DNA of 64,000 bases from Siphonodentalium dalli (GCA_032622095.1 CP136069.1:161003043-161067042); one strand, 5' to 3'. Counted from the first letter of the stretch, positions 1-11,290 are shown. Notes: generated by a model from the sequence alone, not told the origin. Made by a program: numbers and translations.

Positions 1-86
1 ACTTTTCAGGATTTAGTCGGAAATATGGCTTGTTGCCATTCATCGGAAAGCTCTCTGAGAGCTTTCCGATGAATGGCAACAAGCCT
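1..86. mobile_element. Palindromic MITE copy, cut by window edge
   Basis: Positions 27-55 and 57-85 are perfect 29-bp inverse complements around a single central base, so the transcript or single strand would form a long hairpin. The preceding bases (TTTCAGGATTTAGTCGGAAA) match the inner part of the complete MITE at 359-546. The outer left end lies outside the window, and the sequence after 86 does not match the other copy. It is a non-autonomous DNA element or a fragment of one. Confidence 0.75.
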
Positions 87-358
87 CATTTTAACAGTGA
101 TGTTTATCAGAATTGCTAGCATGCAATGCCATTCTTTCATATAAATTACTCACAAAATATCAAAAGACCAGATGTGAGTATAATATAAATTTATCACCCC
201 ACTTTATGCAGGGATACATAAAATAAACATAACATATGTTACTAGTATGCTTTAAAGTCAACATTGACAATTAAAGGTAAACAATCTCTCCATGGTCTCC
301 ATATCATCAGATTCTAAGAACAACATTTCTTAATCAATTAATTACCAAAACATAATGC

Positions 359-546
359 TACAGTAATGGCCAAAGTAATCGACCACTTAACCACAGCTGA
401 ATTATGGGTAATTTTTCAGGATTTAGTCGGAAATATGACTTGTTGCCATTCATCGGAAAGCTCTCCCCAAGAGCTTTCCGATGAATGGCAACAAGCCATT
501 TAATTCTGCTGTGGTTAAGTGGTCAATTACTTTGGGCATTACTGTA
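359..546. mobile_element. Complete palindromic MITE with TA target duplication
   Basis: The element runs from CAGTAATGGCCAAAGTAA at 361 to its inverse complement ending at 544, flanked on both sides by TA (359-360 and 545-546). The terminal inverted repeats are about 37 bp with few mismatches. Inside lies a second palindrome (440-464 against 470-494) with a 5-base loop. There is no coding capacity. A TA duplication and short inverted ends are what Tc1/mariner-type transposases leave, so mobilisation by such an enzyme is inferred; no transposase is seen in the window. Two further partial copies lie at 1-86 and 3048-3128. Confidence 0.8.
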
Positions 547-2205
547 ACTACTGTCAACTCTAGTGTAACATTTTCCAAAACGTGTTATAAATCAACATTT
601 TGTTCATCGCAACTTGGTATCAAGATTATGTCAATCGACTCATTGAATATTTGCTAGGCCGGGAAATATTCATGGTGGTGAAAAATAACAGATTTCAAAA
701 AATTATATTTTTTAACTCAGAACTTTAAAGGGTGTGTTCCTCAACTCGAATAAGTTATTTTTACCCCTGAAGCCAAAGAAATGGTAATTGAGGAGCGTGA
801 ACTCGGATTATCTGTCTTTAAATGTACATGTATGGTACATGTCTAAGCCACATTAAGCTCCTTGTACATATTACTTGGTGATACAGCAGGTTGACAAAGA
901 TAAAGGAACATCAGAATATTTTTATTCTGTGATGGATTTTAAGGCCTGTATGTGTGTACATGTACATGAATCTGATTATATTGACATGCTGCAATAATTT
1001 GTCACTTAAAGTGATGTGAAACACTCCAATAGGGTGATAAAATATAAATGGAGAATAATCTTGTTCAAAGTAGTACTTTTTACAAATATTATATCCAAAT
1101 TAACAACACACACCATCATTCGTATACATAATTAAATGCAGTAACTATCAAAGGCGAACTCGTTTTCGTTATATTATCGCCGATAGATGCGCCCCGAATC
1201 GAGTAGTAAATATTCACAAATGAGCGTAGTTCAGACAATGTGTTCTATGGAGTGATACGGTTGATTTGCTTTCGATTTTCGGCTATGTTAGTAGAATGCT
1301 ACCTTCTTTCAGTTGGCATAGTGCCTTGGTACTAACTGATCAGTTTCACGCACCAGAACAAGTGCATAATATATCTTTAAAAGTTCATATCCTTCAGACA
1401 AGCTCAGAAACAAGGCTTGAGACTGATCCATGGGTACTGTTGTGCTTTGTGTAGAGATATGAAACTGGTACACCTCCAAATTCTGGTCAATGTAGTATGA
1501 AGTACGGTATAACAAAGGTTATGCATACACTGGATGCCATAGTGCACATTTTCTGAGACTCATACAGGTACATACAGAAGCATACAGGTACATGTACATG
1601 TATGTTGTAGAATTGAATTCACTAACTTCACTTGCCAAGATTTTCACCACTAAGTCTGATAAAATGTAGACGTCACTGATCGGTCTCCATCAAGGAAGGA
1701 ATGGATGTGTCATTTTTGCCTTTGATGACGACATTGGTCATCATTTGGTTATATATTAAAGCCTCCCCTTCGCTGCACACTGCACAGTACTGAATTCAGT
1801 GCATACCATTCATTGGTATACATATGGTACATGTATATAGCCAGGACTGTCACAAAGCAACAACTCACATTATGTCATGCATGGACGAATACCGATAACA
1901 TCTAGATTACATGTATCCGTTACATGTACACCGAATAACATTTGAAATCCTTCCTCATCCAGTCTTGGACAGAATTAATAATATTGGTATCAAGTGTAAT
2001 CATTATCTGCAAGAAACACTCAGGAAACATGATTCTATGATTGGTTATCAGATATCAGGCCTTGAATGAAATTTGTATGTCTCAATCCAATCAGGCAGCT
2101 CCTCCTGTCTGAAAAATAAGATTTGAATGCTTGTAATGACATCAGAAAAGCGGAATGACTAATCATGTACATATTATTAAGATGTACGGTCCAAATTAAT
2201 CACCC
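547..2205. other. No gene seen; AT-rich unique DNA
   Basis: I see no credible coding region or structured RNA in this stretch. It contains several short palindromic TACATGTA/GTACATGTAC clusters (about 830-842, 950-967, 1565-1605, 1905-1930). Short open frames around 1266-1515 on both strands lack any recognisable protein pattern. Confidence 0.6.
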
Positions 2206-2220
2206 GGGGGGGGGGGGGGG
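2206..2220 (+). repeat. Poly(G) tract, 15 bases
   Basis: An uninterrupted run of 15 G follows CACCC. It is one of at least eight poly(G) or poly(C) runs of 12 or more bases in the first 20 kb of this window. The run length may be inexact because homopolymers are error-prone in sequencing. Confidence 0.85.
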
Positions 2221-2635
2221 CAGTTATAACAGTATTGTTATCCATTCAAACGCTGCATGTTGGTCAGAATCAGCTACAGATACATATATTTACATACTAA
2301 GTGTTGTCATCACTAAATCCAGCATACTGATTGGTCCGCGCCCACGTGGCTAGTTGCAGTTATTTCTCGGTGAATGCGCAACGGCTCATAACACCAAGCT
2401 CACAACACCATCCATACGTCATTGGGTTTGGAAAGACGAACGCGTAATGTTTTGGGCGCATTTGGACTCGCGCAGGATTGACTTAATACATCACCTGGTT
2501 GCAATATGAAGAGAAATTGTTCCTATTAACTTTTGCCAAGGGTGCTATTGGGTACTTTGGGCTGTTTTTGTCACGATACACTATTCAATTTAAATACATT
2601 TACAAAAGTGGCTTTTTCGCTAAATATATATAAAT

Positions 2636-2790
2636 ATAAGGATTAACTGTCATGTAGACTATTTTAATGGAGATGTAACCGTGAGGTAAGTGGTCATAAC
2701 TTGTATGTAAAGGGTTTTACACAAGTTATGTCCACTTACCTCACAGGTTACATCTCCATAAAAACAGTCCACATGACAGTTAATACTTAT
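2636..2790. mobile_element. Foldback MITE, 155 bp
   Basis: Left arm 2636-2704 and right arm 2721-2790 are inverse complements over about 69 bp with a few mismatches, leaving a 16-base loop. The outer ends read ATAAGGATTAACTG and CAGTTAATACTTAT, so a TA duplication with AGKATTAACTG ends is likely. There is no coding capacity and no relation to the MITE at 359. It is a non-autonomous DNA transposon by structure; the family is unknown. Confidence 0.75.
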
Positions 2791-3047
2791 GTACATGTAC
2801 TAGTAGCATATACCGTTGTAACAGGATACCTCCCCTTAAATATCTCCCCACTCACGATACCCACATGAATGACTAAAATAAAATTTCACTCATTTGATAT
2901 GCTACTTGAACAAACAAAATTAAATAAAAAACAAACGTAAATCTCATAAAACATCTTTTTCGAGCCATTTCATGGTTAAACGATATCAAAACTTCAAAAG
3001 GGTGAATTTTCTTTTAGTCATATATTGGGGGGAATGTCAGGGAATTA

Positions 3048-3128
3048 CAGTAATGCCCAAAGTAAGTGACCACTTAACCTCAGGATTGTGGGTAATTTTT
3101 CAGGATTTATTCAGAAATATGGCTTGTG
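3048..3128 (+). mobile_element. 5' half of the palindromic MITE
   Basis: Starting at TA|CAGTAATGCCCAAAGTAA, this matches the left end and inner sequence of the complete MITE at 359-546 up to AAATATGGCTTGT, then diverges before the inner palindrome. The right half is missing. A further weak match to the terminal repeat (CAAAGTAATTGGCCAC) lies at about 3315-3330 in the same orientation. Confidence 0.7.
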
Positions 3129-3354
3129 TGGTCTAACACCAGAAACTTCTAACACAGCAGTACTAGAAGGTTACCGCTTCAACACTGCACAAAATCGGTT
3201 GATATTTATGTAAAATATACTAAGCAGACTAGGTGTTATGTATTGCTCCGCGTACCTATTTTTCCATGTACCTAAGAATAAGTCAAGCCCTGTTCCATGT
3301 GTGAGGTATGGCTACATGTATACTCAAAGTAATTGGCCACCTCTTAATATAGTA

Positions 3355-3366
3355 CCCCCCCCCCCC
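3355..3366 (+). repeat. Poly(C) tract, 12 bases
   Basis: An uninterrupted C12 run between AGTA and GTTAATAC, a few bases after a weak match to the MITE terminal repeat. Confidence 0.8.
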
Positions 3367-3458
3367 GTTAATACTGCAGTATTAAAGATATAAAGCACAG
3401 TAACCTCCAACACCTCATTATGGTTACTAGTACAGTTTCAACGCTGCATATACCGCAG

Positions 3459-3562
3459 TTACACCCCATATGCATGTTGTCATGTTACACCCTATATGCA
3501 TGTTGTCATGTTACACCCCATATGCATGTTGTCATGTTACACCCCATATGCATGTTGTCATG
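3459..3562 (+). repeat. 26-bp minisatellite, 4 copies
   Basis: Four back-to-back 26-bp units begin at 3459, 3485, 3511 and 3537. Each contains TTACACC, TATGCATG and TTGTCATG. Only one base differs among the units (CCCTA in the second). Open frames across it give a repeating peptide that follows from the repeat and is not evidence of a gene. A lone related string (CATGTTGTCATG) occurs again near 3777. Confidence 0.9.
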
Positions 3563-3999
3563 TTTCGCATGCATGAAAATAAAATGCAGTGTTTTTCCTC
3601 ATATCTGTGGAACGGATGGCCTTCGTTGCATGTACATGTATATAGTACTCCAAATATAGGACATGGGAACGCTGATAGAAAAATTGTATTGTATATACGG
3701 GGGTTAAATGTAGCACATAATGAACTTTGAAGTTGCCAACATTGTTTCGGCTGTCAATTTATAAACTCCACCCATCCATGTTGTCATGCTGCATTGATTG
3801 GCATTACACAAACAAGCATGAAAATATAATTTAGTGATTCATCTTATTCATGCATATATAAGTTCATTGAACAAGATCCATGTGGCTGTTTTAATTTTCA
3901 ACTTTTGGTGTGATATTTGTTGGTGTATCATAACTGCATGGTGCTCCACAACAGTAATCGACTTGATACCGTGGTGGATATCATATACTGCGATCATTA

Positions 4000-4076
4000 C
4001 CAGGTATCCCCCTCCCCCCCGCGGAAAAAAAACTGCGGGACACAACGTACCGGGAGTGGGGGGGGGGGGTACCTGG
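4000..4076. repeat. G/C-tract foldback
   Basis: CCAGGTATCCCCC at 4000 and GGGGGTACCTGG ending at 4076 are inverse complements, with a C-rich left arm, a G12 run at 4058-4069 and an A8 run between. It could form a hairpin. The arrangement of poly(G), poly(A) and TACC/GGTA resembles the segments at 4741-4880 and 18945-19056, so it may be a decayed dispersed repeat. No gene is seen in the surrounding 3563-4725. Confidence 0.5.
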
Positions 4077-4725
4077 GCGTAAAAAAATTACACGTAAATT
4101 TTGTCCTTATTCATTTATGGGGGGTTGCATGTAAAAAAAAATCCAAATATGTATTTTCAGACTCACAACTTCAATTTTCTCTCATTTTATAGAATATGGA
4201 TTAACCTTAATATCCAAATCATATATACATGAGTAGTACAATCCACATAAAACAATTTTGGATAACCACTGTCTTGGTTTACATGTGATATTGACCCCAT
4301 TAACCCTCTTAATAATGCCAACTATGTCAGTGTCTACCAGTCGATTGCAGAATTCTACCCTGCGATCGCTTATATGGCAAATTTTTACTGCAGAACTATC
4401 CCATGTATTAAACAATTTCTCCTCCAATGGTATCAGAAAACAGTTATATGCTGGTATCTCACTCATCTCATTTACATCAGATTTTTCAAAGTCGAGGTAA
4501 TGACTAGTTGTCATTTTTTAAAGTGCATACATAGCGTTGCGATCACCAATATACATGTTTGTACATGTCATGACATCACGAGGTACAAATCTGCGTTCTA
4601 CTGGTAGACAATGACCATTTTAGTCATAATAATCTAAACTAAGTTACCAAGCACCTTCTCGTGAATTGTATGCTCAGGTGTTTTTTTCGGTTTCCGGTCA
4701 AACCGAGTTGTTGTCCGGCTGGGGT

Positions 4726-4882
4726 AGATTTGATTTTTCTGGGGGGGGGGGGGGGCAAATGGTCAGTGGAAAAAACTGCAGTTTTTGCTGTTTTGGGGGG
4801 GGGGGGTACCCAAACCGAAGAAAACAGTTGTTTCCACCCTGTGTCTGCATTTTTTTTTCCGGCCCCCCTGCCCCCCCCCATT
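4726..4882. repeat. Poly-G/poly-C cluster
   Basis: Within about 150 bp lie G15 (4741-4755), G12 (4795-4806) and C-rich runs (4863-4880), separated by GGAAAAAACTGCAG, AACCGAAGAAAACAG and TTTTTTTTTCCGG. The strands can pair with each other in several registers. Open frames through here on both strands read as glycine- or proline-rich low-complexity peptide and are artefacts of the base runs. No gene is seen from 4883 to 5300. Confidence 0.6.
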
Positions 4883-5300
4883 TTTAAGGTCCATAATTTT
4901 TAGGATAGCGGTATATACATGTATTGGTGACAATGTACAAATATTCATCTGCATGGTAGCTATAGATATAAACTCACCACTGGTATTTTGGCGAACAGAC
5001 TTCCAGTGATATTTCACCTGTCATTTGTTCATTGCCACGTGTCTAGCTAGACAGGACCGATGCTTAAGACTAATCATGGGCGAAATCAATCTTCATATGT
5101 TGAAGATGAGAGGGCATGATGCCGCATCCACCATGGCTAATGAATCTGGTATTTCTGTAATTGAAGAAAAAATACATGTACATATATATGTGATATGGAT
5201 GCATGTATTTTCATAATTTGCAAACATATTCAAAAAACAAGTGTAAAGTTCATTCTTCCAACAATATTAGCATTTTCGGCGATTCAGATGTCAGAAGACC

Positions 5301-5650
5301 ATAATTCAATCGTAAGTGGAGGAATCGGGCCTGACAAAATCATGGATAGTTTGTTACGATGTCATCGCAGATGAGTATATTTAATATCGGTGGTTAACCA
5401 CGTGATTAACTATCCTATGATATTTCCATTTACTTTGTACGATTTTTACGTACACGCAAATTTCACCAAGTGGAGGTAACCAAGGATACGTCACAATTTT
5501 GCAATTCTGCATTGATATAACTCGTGATCATGTCGTGAGCATGCGCAGTCCAACTATCGGTTATTACCCAAGATGGGAATCTGTCCACTTACAATTGAAT
5601 CGTAGTCATATGAATCATGAATGTTCACTCAGAGAACGTACAGATGAAAG
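5301..5650 (+). repeat. ~347-bp direct repeat, copy 1
   Basis: This segment and 5651-5997 share an ordered series of matches: AAGTGGAGGAAYCGGG at 5314 and 5661, ATGGATAGTTTGTT-like text, a GTGATTAACTATC/GTGATTGACTATC pair, GGTAACCAAGGATACGYCACAATTT, GAGCATGCRCAGT, and CCACTTACRATTG. Spacing between equivalent points is about 347 bp. Divergence is high, so the duplication is old. No coding function is visible. Confidence 0.65.
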
Positions 5651-5997
5651 ATACAATCTTAAGTGGAGGAACCGGGATCGACGAGATCGTGGATAGTTTG
5701 TTCACATGATTACGATGTCGTACATGATGAAATCACAGTTTTTTGTAAAGCATGTGATTGACTATCATGCGATCCTTCAGGCCACAATTTTTACATACAC
5801 ATGACTGATTAGTGATTACGTCGCAAATGGGGATAACCAAGGATACGCCACAATTTCGCTTTTAAATAAAACAGTGCATGATATTATTTTTTACCTACGA
5901 TTTTGAGGTGAGCATGCACAGTTGAGCGGTTACTTCCTACGACAGAAATATTTCCACTTACGATTGTATCGTGGTAATCTGAACGTTCACTTAGTGT
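5651..5997 (+). repeat. ~347-bp direct repeat, copy 2
   Basis: Second copy of the unit at 5301-5650, with the same order of anchor motifs and moderate substitution and indel divergence. It ends at GAACGTTCACTTAGTG, equivalent to GAATGTTCACTCAGAG in copy 1. From 5998 to about 6930 I see no gene, RNA or clear repeat. Confidence 0.65.
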
Positions 5998-6931
5998 TAA
6001 ATTGGCCATGGCATGACAATATTAAAGAGATTGTGGGAATTCTATCAGGTTGACATTTGTTAGAATAATGGTATGAAGTACCGGTATAACTGATCATAAC
6101 TGACAATTTCCTTATAAGCTACATGTATATTTTCAATAACTGGGACCTTTTAATATTCCAACTATTGTCATATTAATGTCGACCGATAATGCACTGCATT
6201 TATGGCAGAATTTGATTTTGCAGACGAAAATAGCAATTCCCGGACAGTTTTTCCTTTTATGAAGCATCGAATTTAGGCCAATTTATAATTCATTAAAAAT
6301 CGTTTTTGCAGTTGGGAACACAGTTGGGAATATTGTGTAGGGCTACCTTTATATATGATTCATAAATGCCATATAATCATAGTCCGTCAGAAGTTACTAT
6401 TTTGACCAAAAAAATGTTCATTTATCAATGACGGATTCCATTTTCTGAAATATTTAACGGAAACAAAATTAGGCCGATTTACTATCAAATTTCATTTGAA
6501 TAAAACAGGATAAGTCGTGCATTTTTAATTGTAGTTCGATTAAGTATTTTACTAGTAACAGTCTGTTCATAATGAGAAATCACTTCAATTGATGACTAAT
6601 TAGTTTCACTTACCTAAAATCCGATCAATTTGTATCCTATGAAAACGTAAGATGAACGTCCAGCCTCGATCTGCGCCGGTAGGTTAAAAAAATAGACATC
6701 ACTGTGCCGCTGTTGTAAAGTGGAACGAAATTACACGCTTCAAGAACTTTTACCTCAAATTTGCAATAATAAAAGTTCAACGAAGCAATAGATTGATAAG
6801 GCCACCACCAACAGGAGCGTGAAGACAGGGTTATTGGGGTGTATATATCCCAAACAGTTCTAATAATTAAAAATTTCATGACTGCCACATTAGTTGTAAA
6901 CTTCACACCATATAAGAGCACCCCACCCCCT

Positions 6932-7263
6932 GGAATACGGAATAATACCACTTAACACAGAGGGTGGAATGCGAAATACCAGTTAACAGCCATATGGATA
7001 AATTCTCTATTGCCGTACGAACGCCGGTCATCATGTCCATGTCTAAATTGATATAAATTGATGATCGACGATCTGTATGTCAAACCGTGCATTTATTGTG
7101 ACAAACATCGCATTTGTATTATTCTTATGATCGTTTTATTGGAAGGTTGGTATACGAATACCGGTATTTTTGGAATACCGAATACCTCCTAACAGAGGGG
7201 CCGGAATATGGCGTACCTCATAACAGGGCATGGAATACAGCGTACGAAATGGGGGGGGGGGGG
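6932..7263 (+). repeat. Dispersed ~30-bp GGAATAC repeats ending in poly(G)
   Basis: Five imperfect units begin with GGAAT at 6932, 6966, 7172, 7203 and 7232. Most continue with a second AATACC or GTACC and then TAACA with G-rich text. The two clusters are separated by about 180 bp of unrelated sequence. The block is bracketed by TATAAGAGC followed by a C-rich run (6911-6930) and its inverse, G13 (7251-7263) followed by GCTCTTATA. That inverted bracket suggests a decayed foldback element that contained the repeats. Confidence 0.5.
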
Positions 7264-7410
7264 CTCTTATACCGGATATGACATATATTACATAAAAAAA
7301 ACACACTCACCGCGCTGTTGAAGGGGGGATGACTGTGTAACCTTTGTTTATTAATTTAACCCTTTCATAACGGGAGTTAGGCTGGTGCAGCATTAAGGAC
7401 GCTGTTTGTA

Positions 7411-9655
7411 TTAAACATTTATCATGGTCAGTGTATGCATTTTAAAACACAGGGCAAGTTAGATTACATCATTTAATTGATATTCTAGTTAAAATAGTCT
7501 GTGAAACTACTTTAAAACCACATGTTATGCACCCTGTTTTGCCAACTAAACTATGAAATATAGATATGTTATTTGTTTTATTATCAGAGAAAAGTATTCT
7601 GCAAAGATATGGCCTTATACATGTTATAAACATGCAAATAGTGGCTTCATTTGGCCTTTCTTCCATCATTTAGAGAGTCAAATCTGAAGAAATTCCCTTA
7701 GTTTGATATTTATGATCCCATAATCCCATGAAATGGTATTTAAAACCTCAAATGTCAGTATTTCCTATCAGATGGACATATCAACTAATAAATTAAACAT
7801 TTCCCATGGTCATTACATGCATTTTAATATACAAGGCAATGTAGAAAACATCATTTGATGGATATTTTACAAAAAATAATCAGTGGAAACTACATAAAAG
7901 CAATATTGTATGCATCCCTGTATAACCAAATCAAATTAAACTATGGATGTTGTATTGTTTATTTCACCTGAGACATGTATTCTGTTCAGATATAGCCTTA
8001 TATATGTTATAAACATGCCAATAATGGCATAATTTAAGCTTTTTTCCCATAATTTAGATGGTCAAAGCTGAATAAATTCCCTTATTTCAAATTTGTAAGA
8101 TGCCAAGCCAGCTGAAATGGTGTATCAAACCTCAAATGGCAGTATTTCTTATCAGATGGACATCTCTACCAATAAATTAAACATTTTTCATGGTCATTGC
8201 ATGCATTTTAATATACAGGACAAGGCCGAAAACATCATTTGGTGGATATTTTACTTAAAATAGTCTGTGGAAACAACCTAAAAGCCATGTTGTATGCATC
8301 CCTGTATAGCCAAAACAAATTAAACTATGGATATTTTAGTGTTGATGTCATCAGAGACATGTATTCTGTTCAGATATAGCCTTATATATGTTATAAACAT
8401 GCCAATAATGGCATAATTTAGGCTTTTTTCCCATAATTTAGAGGGTCAAAGCTGAATAAATTCCCTTATTTCAAATTTGTAAGATGCCAAGCCAGCTGAA
8501 ATGGTGTATCAAACCTCAAATGGCAGTATTTCTTATCAGATGGACATCTCTACCAATAAATTAAACATTTCTCATGGTCACTGCGTGCATTATGCTATAT
8601 AGGGCAAGGTAGAAAACATTATTTGATGGATATCTTACTTAAAATAGTCTGTGGAAACTACTTAAAAGCAATATTGTATGCATCCCTCTATAGCCAAATG
8701 CAATTAAACTATGGATATTTTATGGTGTATTTTATCAGCGACATGTATTCTGTTGAGATATAGCCTTATACATGTCATTAACATGCAAATAGTGGTTTCA
8801 TTTGGGCTTTCTTCCATTATTTAGAGAGTCAACTCTGAAGAAATTCCCTTAGTTTGATATTTATGATCCCATAATCCCATGAAATGGTATTTTAAACCTC
8901 AATTGTCAGTATTTCTTATCAGATGGACATATCAACTAATGAATTAAACATTTCCCATGGTCATTACATGCATTTTAATATACAAGGCTATGTAGAAAAC
9001 ATCAATTGATGGATATTTTACTTAAAATAGTCTGTGGAAACTACATAAAACCAATATTGTATGCATCCCTCTATAGCCAAATGCAATTGAACTATTGATA
9101 TTTTATTGTGCATTTTATCAGAGACATGTATTCTGTTGAGATATAGCCTTATACATGTTACTAACATGCAAATAGTGGCTTCATTTGGGCTTTCTTCCAT
9201 AATTTAGAGAGTCAAAGCTGAATAAATTCCCTTAGGTTTCAAATTTAAAAGATGCCAAGCCAGCTGAAATGGTGTATCAAACCTAAAATGTCAGTATTTC
9301 TTATCTGATTGACATCTCTACCAATAAATTAAGCATTTCTCATGGCCATTGCATGCATTTTAATATATAGGACAAGGCAGAATACATCACTTGATGGATA
9401 TTTTACTTAAAATACTTTGTGGAAACTAAATAAAAGCCACATTGTATGCTTTCCTATATAGCCAAATGAAATTCAACCATGGATAAATTGGATATTTTAT
9501 TGTTTGTATCATCAGAGACATGCATTCTGCTAAGATATAGTCTTTTGTGTGTTATAAACATACAATAGGTGCATGGCCTCATTGGGCTTGCTTTCATAAT
9601 ACAAGAGAGTCAACTCTGAAGAAATACCATCGGTTTGAAATTGGTAGCATCTTCC
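7411..9655 (+). repeat. ~383-bp satellite, six tandem units
   Basis: Units begin with TTAAACATTT (TTAAGCATTT in the last) at 7411, 7793, 8177, 8561, 8944 and 9329, giving periods of 382, 384, 384, 383 and 385 bp. Each carries CATGGTCA, GGATATTTTACTTAAAATAG, TTATAAACATG and CAGTATTTCTTATCAGATGG-like anchors. Units 1 and 4 share one version of the 3' section (ATCCCATAATCCCATG); units 2 and 3 share another (GATGCCAAGCCAGCTG); unit 5 joins the first version to the second. This mosaic is what unequal exchange or conversion between units would leave. Minus-strand open frames at about 7469-7669 and 9018-9200 resemble each other only because they fall in equivalent parts of the repeat. Confidence 0.9.
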
Positions 9656-9933
9656 ATCCTTATATAAGAGGGGTATATACCAGCTTGAAGTACCGGTTTA
9701 ATTAATAGGTTCAATGCAAGGGGCCACCAGAGAGGTTTGTCTAGTTCGGGATGGTGTGGCAAACCACCAACTGGAGATTTCAAGGGAGGCCTCCTCAATG
9801 GCGACCCACTATATTGTGCAAACAAAATTTTATTAAAATTGTATAAAGGTCAGCATGCCCTAAGCGCATTGAGAAATAGATAAAACACTTACTGACAGAT
9901 TGCCAATAACAAAATTACAGCTGTTGAAACTAT
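9656..9933. other. No gene seen
   Basis: Unique sequence after the satellite. A 71-codon minus-strand open frame overlaps it but has no recognisable domain. There is a short imperfect inverted pair, GGTTTGTC and GGCAAACC, around 9737-9763. Confidence 0.5.
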
Positions 9934-10205
9934 TGTTATGTAAACAAAACTGTTACAGTGATTTGTCAACAAATATATAATTCTAGCTGTATTATTAGTT
10001 CAAATATTTAACTATGAATAACATTTTCAGAATATTTAATCAACAGGTTGGACCTTTTCCAATGTTATGTAAACAAAACTGTTACAGTGAGTGACTTGTC
10101 AACAATTATATAATCCTATAGCTGTAGTATTACATGTAGTTCAAATATTTAAGTATGAATATGAATTTCAGAATATTTAATCAACAGGTTGGACCTTTTT
10201 CAATG
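9934..10205 (+). repeat. Two-copy tandem duplication (129 and ~143 bp)
   Basis: Copy 1 (9934-10062) and copy 2 (10063-10205) both begin TGTTATGTAAACAAAACTG and end CAACAGGTTGGACCTTTT. Copy 2 has short insertions (GTGAC and ACATGTAG-like). Long internal stretches are identical, so the duplication is fairly recent compared with the 347-bp repeat. Confidence 0.85.
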
Positions 10206-10292
10206 TTTACCACAAAATTTTGATCACAATTTTGCTATCGTTGGACTTTTACAGTTATTCTATTACAGCAGTAATTTGTACATAACAATTAA

Positions 10293-10594
10293 TTCTTGGT
10301 TTAGAAATATTTTCTTTAAGTATTTCTTAACTTAGAAAAAAAATCTTGAAACAAGAAATATATATTTAATTTTTGAAGCCATTTTCTTAGTAAGGAAATT
10401 TTTTCTTGTTTCAAGACTAAAATCTATCTTTTTTGAGAAAACTATCTTTTGTCTGGTGGGAGTTTGTTAAATTTTCTTGATGTAGCAGACTTTGGGGGTA
10501 TATTTCTCAAAATAAGATTTATTTTCCTGTTTCAGGAAATAGTTTTTCTTGTTTCAAGATATTTTATCTTATTAAGAAATTATTTTTGGCAGTG
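10293..10594. mobile_element. MITE-like element with CACTGCCAAAAA end
   Basis: The right end reads TTTTTGGCAGTG followed by TA at 10595-10596; read inward it is CACTGCCAAAAATAATTTC. The body has several copies of CTTGTTTCAAGA and its near inverse TCTTGAAACAAG (about 10345-10360, 10405-10416, 10546-10557), giving foldback potential. The left end is less clear. The element directly abuts the LINE endonuclease fragment, whose coding sense stops at the TA. The end type and TA suggest a Tc1/mariner-like non-autonomous element, by inference. Confidence 0.55.
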
Positions 10595-10596
10595 TA

Positions 10597-10983
10597 GCCA
10601 TGAATTTATCCAGGAAGTCAATTCCCGTGCCAGTGTCATATATAAAATCTTTGAGACGCGCAGTTCTGGCATTAAAATCGCCCACCAAGAGAATTTCATT
10701 CCCATGGCTGCGGAGTTCTAAGACATCTTGTAAAAGATTGTTACACCATTCATTATCTGCATATTTTGTGTTTGTCGGCGGTACATATACCGCACCCAAA
10801 ACAAAGTTTCGTGCTGGTGTGTGCTTTGACGTTAATAAGGAGACCCATATCGCGTGCTCGGATGTCATAGTAACCTTTTTGATGCTAAATTGTCTTGAAG
10901 ATTTGGCAGCGATAATAATTCCGCCCACCCACAGATTATGACTGTCGCATGTATGATATAACAGGAGGTAACTCTATGTTAGA
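10597..10983 (-). pseudogene. LINE endonuclease domain fragment
   Basis: Read on the minus strand, the open frame encodes part of an exonuclease-endonuclease-phosphatase (EEP) fold, the nicking domain of non-LTR retrotransposons. Visible signatures in order are SHNLWVGGIII, HAIWVSLL, LGAVYVPP, then EILLVGDFNART, the catalytic GDFN block. About 130 residues survive. The N-terminal catalytic Asn and Glu, the C-terminal SDH motif and the whole reverse transcriptase are absent. It is related to, but clearly a different family from, the plus-strand LINE at 12227: the two align over the GG-I, YVPP and GDF blocks with many differences. Sense ends where the MITE at 10293-10594 begins. Confidence 0.8.
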
Positions 10984-11290
10984 TAGCTCGTACATTCTCA
11001 CTGACCAACAAAATTTATGGAAACTTATTCAATATCTGACGCATTAAAAGCAGCCCGTGGTGTGGTCGATAACGAAGACCCAATTGTTGATGTGGCAGAA
11101 TATTCAGACAACAATGCGTTTGTTCTTTGCGACACAGTACCTCACATTATTGACGACACATTGTTAAATTGTTATTCACGCCCATCGGGTGTATTCTGGT
11201 GGGCAAATGTTAGATCGCCGTGTGTCGTCGAATGCGCCGTGTGTCTGTGGAGCTTTTATAAATAGATAATTGGTTTTTCCTATTTCCGTT
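10984..11290. other. Unassigned stretch with a short open frame
   Basis: An 82-codon plus-strand open frame (11017-11265) begins at an ATG, and its codons look less AT-biased than the surroundings. I recognise no domain in it. It lies between two LINE remnants, so it could be retrotransposon 5' sequence, a decayed exon or chance. Confidence 0.3.

Noticed and set aside
3420-3730. Open frames over the 26-bp minisatellite (repeated HMHVVML-type peptide)
   Set aside because: 26-bp units shift frame each time, and the peptide simply mirrors the repeat.
4182-4514. 110-codon minus-strand open frame
   Set aside because: No domain, signal or repeat pattern recognised; the neighbourhood is low-complexity and non-coding. 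A decayed exon is possible but unsupported.
4639-5017. Gly- and Pro-rich open frames on both strands
   Set aside because: Produced by poly(G)/poly(C) runs; both strands are open in the same place, which is typical of low-complexity DNA.
7469-9200. Two similar minus-strand peptides (NEATICM) that looked like a gene family
   Set aside because: They lie at equivalent points of the 383-bp satellite; the similarity comes from the repeat, and other units do not keep the frame.
11017-11265. 82-codon plus-strand open frame with balanced codons
   Set aside because: No recognisable family and no splice or partner evidence; mentioned within the unassigned stretch instead of being called a gene.
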